Part shown: one piece after another, positions 61,749 to 64,000 of the stretch
Layout: the number at the start of each line of letters is the position of its first letter
How positions within the stretch are numbered: position 1 is the stretch's first letter
Origin: Marinobacter litoralis
GTDB lineage: Bacteria > Pseudomonadota > Gammaproteobacteria > Pseudomonadales > Oleiphilaceae
NCBI RefSeq assembly: GCF_003336705.1
Contig: NZ_QMDL01000003.1
Span: forward strand, 682,211-746,210
Direction: 5' to 3'
Length of the DNA stretch: 64,000 nucleotides
Translations under genes and position numbers: made by a program
The notes under the pieces: model-generated
Database searches by the model: none
What the model saw: only the letters and a program-made list of their open reading frames with translations
Told to the model about the DNA's origin: nothing

Positions 61749-64000
61749 ATGACCTTGATTCTTTTTCTGGCAGCAATAGCCGGCTTACTCTTTGTAATGC
61801 GTCGGGAATCGGGCGCCAAGCACGCTATTGGCGTGATGTTGGTTGTGGGCGTGCTATCCCTTTTCGTTGGCTCCGGCTGGTTAAGCTTGGTGCTGTTTGT
61901 CGGTGCCGCCATCACCGCAGCTGCCGGCTTGCCGCAATTTCGCATTAACTGGCTGACCCCGCGGGTGTTTGCCACCTTCAAAAAGGTGGCACCTAAAGTC
62001 TCGGAAACCGAGAAGGTCGCTTTGGAAGCCGGCACTGTGGGCTGGGATGGTGAACTGTTTACGGGTCGCCCGGATTGGCACAACCTGCTGATCAATCGTC
62101 ACAGTGGCTTGAATGAAGAAGAGCAAGCCTTCGTGGACAACCAGTGCACGCAAGCTGTGAGCATGTGTAACGCATGGGATTTGGCGGTTGAGCGTGCAGA
62201 TCTGCCCAAAGAGCTGTGGGATTTTCTGAAGAAAGAAAAATTCTTTGGCATGATCATCCCGAAAGAATACGGCGGTTTGGGTTTTTCAGCGAAAGCGCAG
62301 ACGGCTGTACTGCAGAAGTTGGCCGCCAACGAAATGTTGATGGTGACCGTCGGTGTACCCAACTCTCTTGGGCCCGGTGAGTTGTTGCTGAAGTACGGTA
62401 CGGAAGAACAGAAAAAGCATTATCTTCCGCGCTTGGCCGATGGCCGTGAAATTCCTTGCTTTGGTTTGACGGGCCCACGTGCTGGCTCTGATGCTACGTC
62501 GTTGCCAGACACAGGTATCGTGTGCAAACAGGAAGTTGACGGGAAAGAAGTACTGGGTATCCGTCTCAACTTTGAAAAACGCTGGATTACTTTGGCTCCG
62601 GTGGCCACCGTTGTGGGTCTGGCGTTCCGGATGTTTGACCCTGACGGTCTGTTGGGTGATACCGAAGATCATGGTATTACCTGCGCCTTGATTCCTCGCG
62701 ATACCGACGGAATGGAAATTGGCCGTCGTCATTGCCCGATCGGTTCGCCGTTCATGAACGGACCAATCAAGGGCAAGGATGTCTTCATTCCGCTGGATTA
62801 CATTATCGGTGGTCAGGAAATGGCCGGCCAAGGCTGGCGTATGCTGGTTGAGTGTCTGTCGGTTGGTCGCTGTATTACACTGCCGTCCGGCGCGGCCGGT
62901 GCAGCGGCGTACTCCGTTGGTACGGCGGGTGGCTTTACCCGCGTTCGCCGCCAGTTCAATACCCCGGTAGCCGAAATGGAAGGTGTGCAGGCACCTTTGG
63001 CACGAATTGCCAGCAAGACTTACATTGCACAATCTGCGGTTAATCACACCGCGAACATGATTGACAGGGGTGAGAAGCCGGCGGTGCCGTCTGCCATCCT
63101 GAAATACCACCTTACCGAGTTCCAGCGTGACATTCTGACGGACGCCATGGATGTACACGGTGGTAAAGCGGTTACCCTTGGGCCCCGTAACTACCTCGGT
63201 ATTGGCTACAGTGGTATGCCGGTATCGATCACGGTGGAGGGTGCCAACATCATGACCCGTAGCCTGATGATCTTCGGGCAGGGCGCCATTCGTTGCCATC
63301 CATACGTGTTGAAAGAGCTGGCTGCTAAAGATAACGATGATCTGAAAGCCTTCGATGAAGCTTTCTTTGGCCACGCGGGCCTGATCTTCGGAAACGCCGC
63401 ACGCGCCTTTACTCAGGCCTTTGGTATCGGTAAGGCGGACGTACCGCTCGACAGCGCTTCCAGCAAATACGCACAGGCGTTGGCGCGCTTCAGCTCTGCA
63501 TTCGGGCTGTGTGCCGATGCCGCTATGTCCACGCTGGGTGGCGAGCTGAAGATGCGTGAGCTATTGTCGGCGCGCTTGGGCGACATGTTGGCGAACCTGT
63601 ACCTGGGTTCTATGGTGCTGAAGAACTGGCACGAGGGGCAGCCGGCGGAAGGCGAAAAAGAACTGATGGAATACAGCATGACTTTGCTGTTGAATCGCAC
63701 CGAAACCGCACTGGACGAGTTCCTCAAGAATCTGCCAAACCGGCCGGTGGCCATCGCATTGCGGGTGATCACTCTGCCGCTTGGTCGAAGCTGGGCGGAG
63801 CCGAGCGATAAGTCGACCCGTGCCTTGGCCCAGGCCATCTCCAAAGACACCCCACTGCGTAAAAAGTTGCTGGCGGGTGCCTGGACAACTGACGGTGAAG
63901 GCGATGTGCCAAATCCGGTAGCCCAGTACAACCATTTGCTGAAGGATTACGACAAAGCGGAGCAGTTGTATCGGAAGGCTACGAAAGCCTACGCAAAAGG
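61749..64000 (+). CDS. fadE: Acyl-CoA dehydrogenase FadE (3' end beyond window)
   Basis: An open reading frame from ATG 61749 runs to the window edge (750 residues seen of about 815). The first 70 residues carry two membrane-type hydrophobic segments (TLILFLAAIAGLLFVM; AIGVMLVVGVLSLF), as in E. coli FadE. The acyl-CoA dehydrogenase domain follows with KEKFFGMIIPKEYGGLGFSA, CFGLTGPRAGSDATSLPDTG and EGANIMTRSLMIFGQGAIRC. It catalyses the first, FAD-dependent step of fatty-acid beta-oxidation. The C-terminal DUF1974-like tail is partly visible. No FadR/PsrA operator was recognised upstream. Confidence 0.95.
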   Translation, partial: MTLILFLAAIAGLLFVMRRESGAKHAIGVMLVVGVLSLFVGSGWLSLVLFVGAAITAAAGLPQFRINWLTPRVFATFKKVAPKVSETEKVALEAGTVGWDGELFTGRPDWHNLLINRHSGLNEEEQAFVDNQCTQAVSMCNAWDLAVERADLPKELWDFLKKEKFFGMIIPKEYGGLGFSAKAQTAVLQKLAANEMLMVTVGVPNSLGPGELLLKYGTEEQKKHYLPRLADGREIPCFGLTGPRAGSDATSLPDTGIVCKQEVDGKEVLGIRLNFEKRWITLAPVATVVGLAFRMFDPDGLLGDTEDHGITCALIPRDTDGMEIGRRHCPIGSPFMNGPIKGKDVFIPLDYIIGGQEMAGQGWRMLVECLSVGRCITLPSGAAGAAAYSVGTAGGFTRVRRQFNTPVAEMEGVQAPLARIASKTYIAQSAVNHTANMIDRGEKPAVPSAILKYHLTEFQRDILTDAMDVHGGKAVTLGPRNYLGIGYSGMPVSITVEGANIMTRSLMIFGQGAIRCHPYVLKELAAKDNDDLKAFDEAFFGHAGLIFGNAARAFTQAFGIGKADVPLDSASSKYAQALARFSSAFGLCADAAMSTLGGELKMRELLSARLGDMLANLYLGSMVLKNWHEGQPAEGEKELMEYSMTLLLNRTETALDEFLKNLPNRPVAIALRVITLPLGRSWAEPSDKSTRALAQAISKDTPLRKKLLAGAWTTDGEGDVPNPVAQYNHLLKDYDKAEQLYRKATKAYAK

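Noticed and set aside
62286..63374. 362-codon open frame antisense to fadE
   Set aside because: The plus strand has the clear FadE frame running to the window edge, so the minus-strand frame is a shadow.
1..64000. tRNA, rRNA, CRISPR arrays, prophage or integrase genes
   Set aside because: I looked for clover-leaf patterns in gaps, regularly spaced repeats and phage-type gene runs and saw none.

Overview
This 64-kb window looks like ordinary chromosome from a marine gammaproteobacterium, most likely Marinobacter or a close relative. That placement is my inference from the protein families and their style (AcnA, FadE, UvrD, RapA, TmcA, ThiI, MnmH, and an OmpA porin with thrombospondin type-3 repeats); no search was run. 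Coding density is high. I see no phage, insertion sequence, CRISPR array, rRNA or tRNA. The accessory features are an arsenic-resistance block, a large two-component/c-di-GMP signalling block, and five copies of an unusual intergenic palindrome.

Layout. 1-6350: the end of an acyltransferase gene, two small membrane proteins, an OmpA-domain protein without a signal peptide, a rhomboid protease facing a zinc-finger/TPR membrane protein, and a PAS-GGDEF diguanylate cyclase. 6566-9334: aconitase. 9369-16562: two hybrid-type sensor kinases divergent from an Hpt-REC-REC-GGDEF protein, a REC-HDOD protein and a lone receiver. 16655-22583: DUF2288, a LysO-type exporter, TatD overlapping an HD-GYP phosphodiesterase, DadA, and a methyltransferase with a puzzling start. 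22648-30988: OmpA porin, a UvrD-like helicase, TmcA, an ankyrin lipoprotein, an enoyl-CoA hydratase-family enzyme and a cytochrome c. 31023-41503: PpnN, ThiI, a histone-deacetylase-like amidohydrolase, an aldehyde dehydrogenase, UvrD and UppP. 40442-45402: Acr3, ArsR, GAPDH and ArsJ, followed by a tRNA-queuosine mannosyltransferase-like gene. 45939-51498: a Pho box and pstS-pstC-pstA-pstB-phoU. 51662-57020: HinT, a Ubi hydroxylase, YbaK, MscS, MnmH and a methyltransferase. 57033-57487: a predicted CsrB/RsmZ-type regulatory RNA with an upstream GacA/UvrY-like palindrome. 57504-64000: a VanZ-like protein, CysZ, RapA and the start of FadE, which runs off the window.

How parts work together. The pst operon has a textbook PhoB promoter and an intrinsic terminator after pstS, which should give more binding protein than transporter. 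The arsenic block couples arsenite efflux (Acr3) with the GAPDH/ArsJ route for arsenate and has no arsC. Phosphate uptake lies next to it, and arsenate enters cells through phosphate transporters. c-di-GMP synthesis (two GGDEF proteins) and breakdown (HD-GYP) lie within 14 kb. The predicted CsrA-titrating RNA would link a GacS/GacA-type system, not in this window, to post-transcriptional control.

The two strongest unexplained or newly noted signals are (1) the CsrB-like RNA on the minus strand at about 57033-57300, with 15 GGA motifs, and (2) a family of five intergenic palindromes. In these, the roughly 52-57-bp core is related between copies, while the 28-30-bp arms differ from copy to copy and yet stay perfectly or almost perfectly self-complementary.
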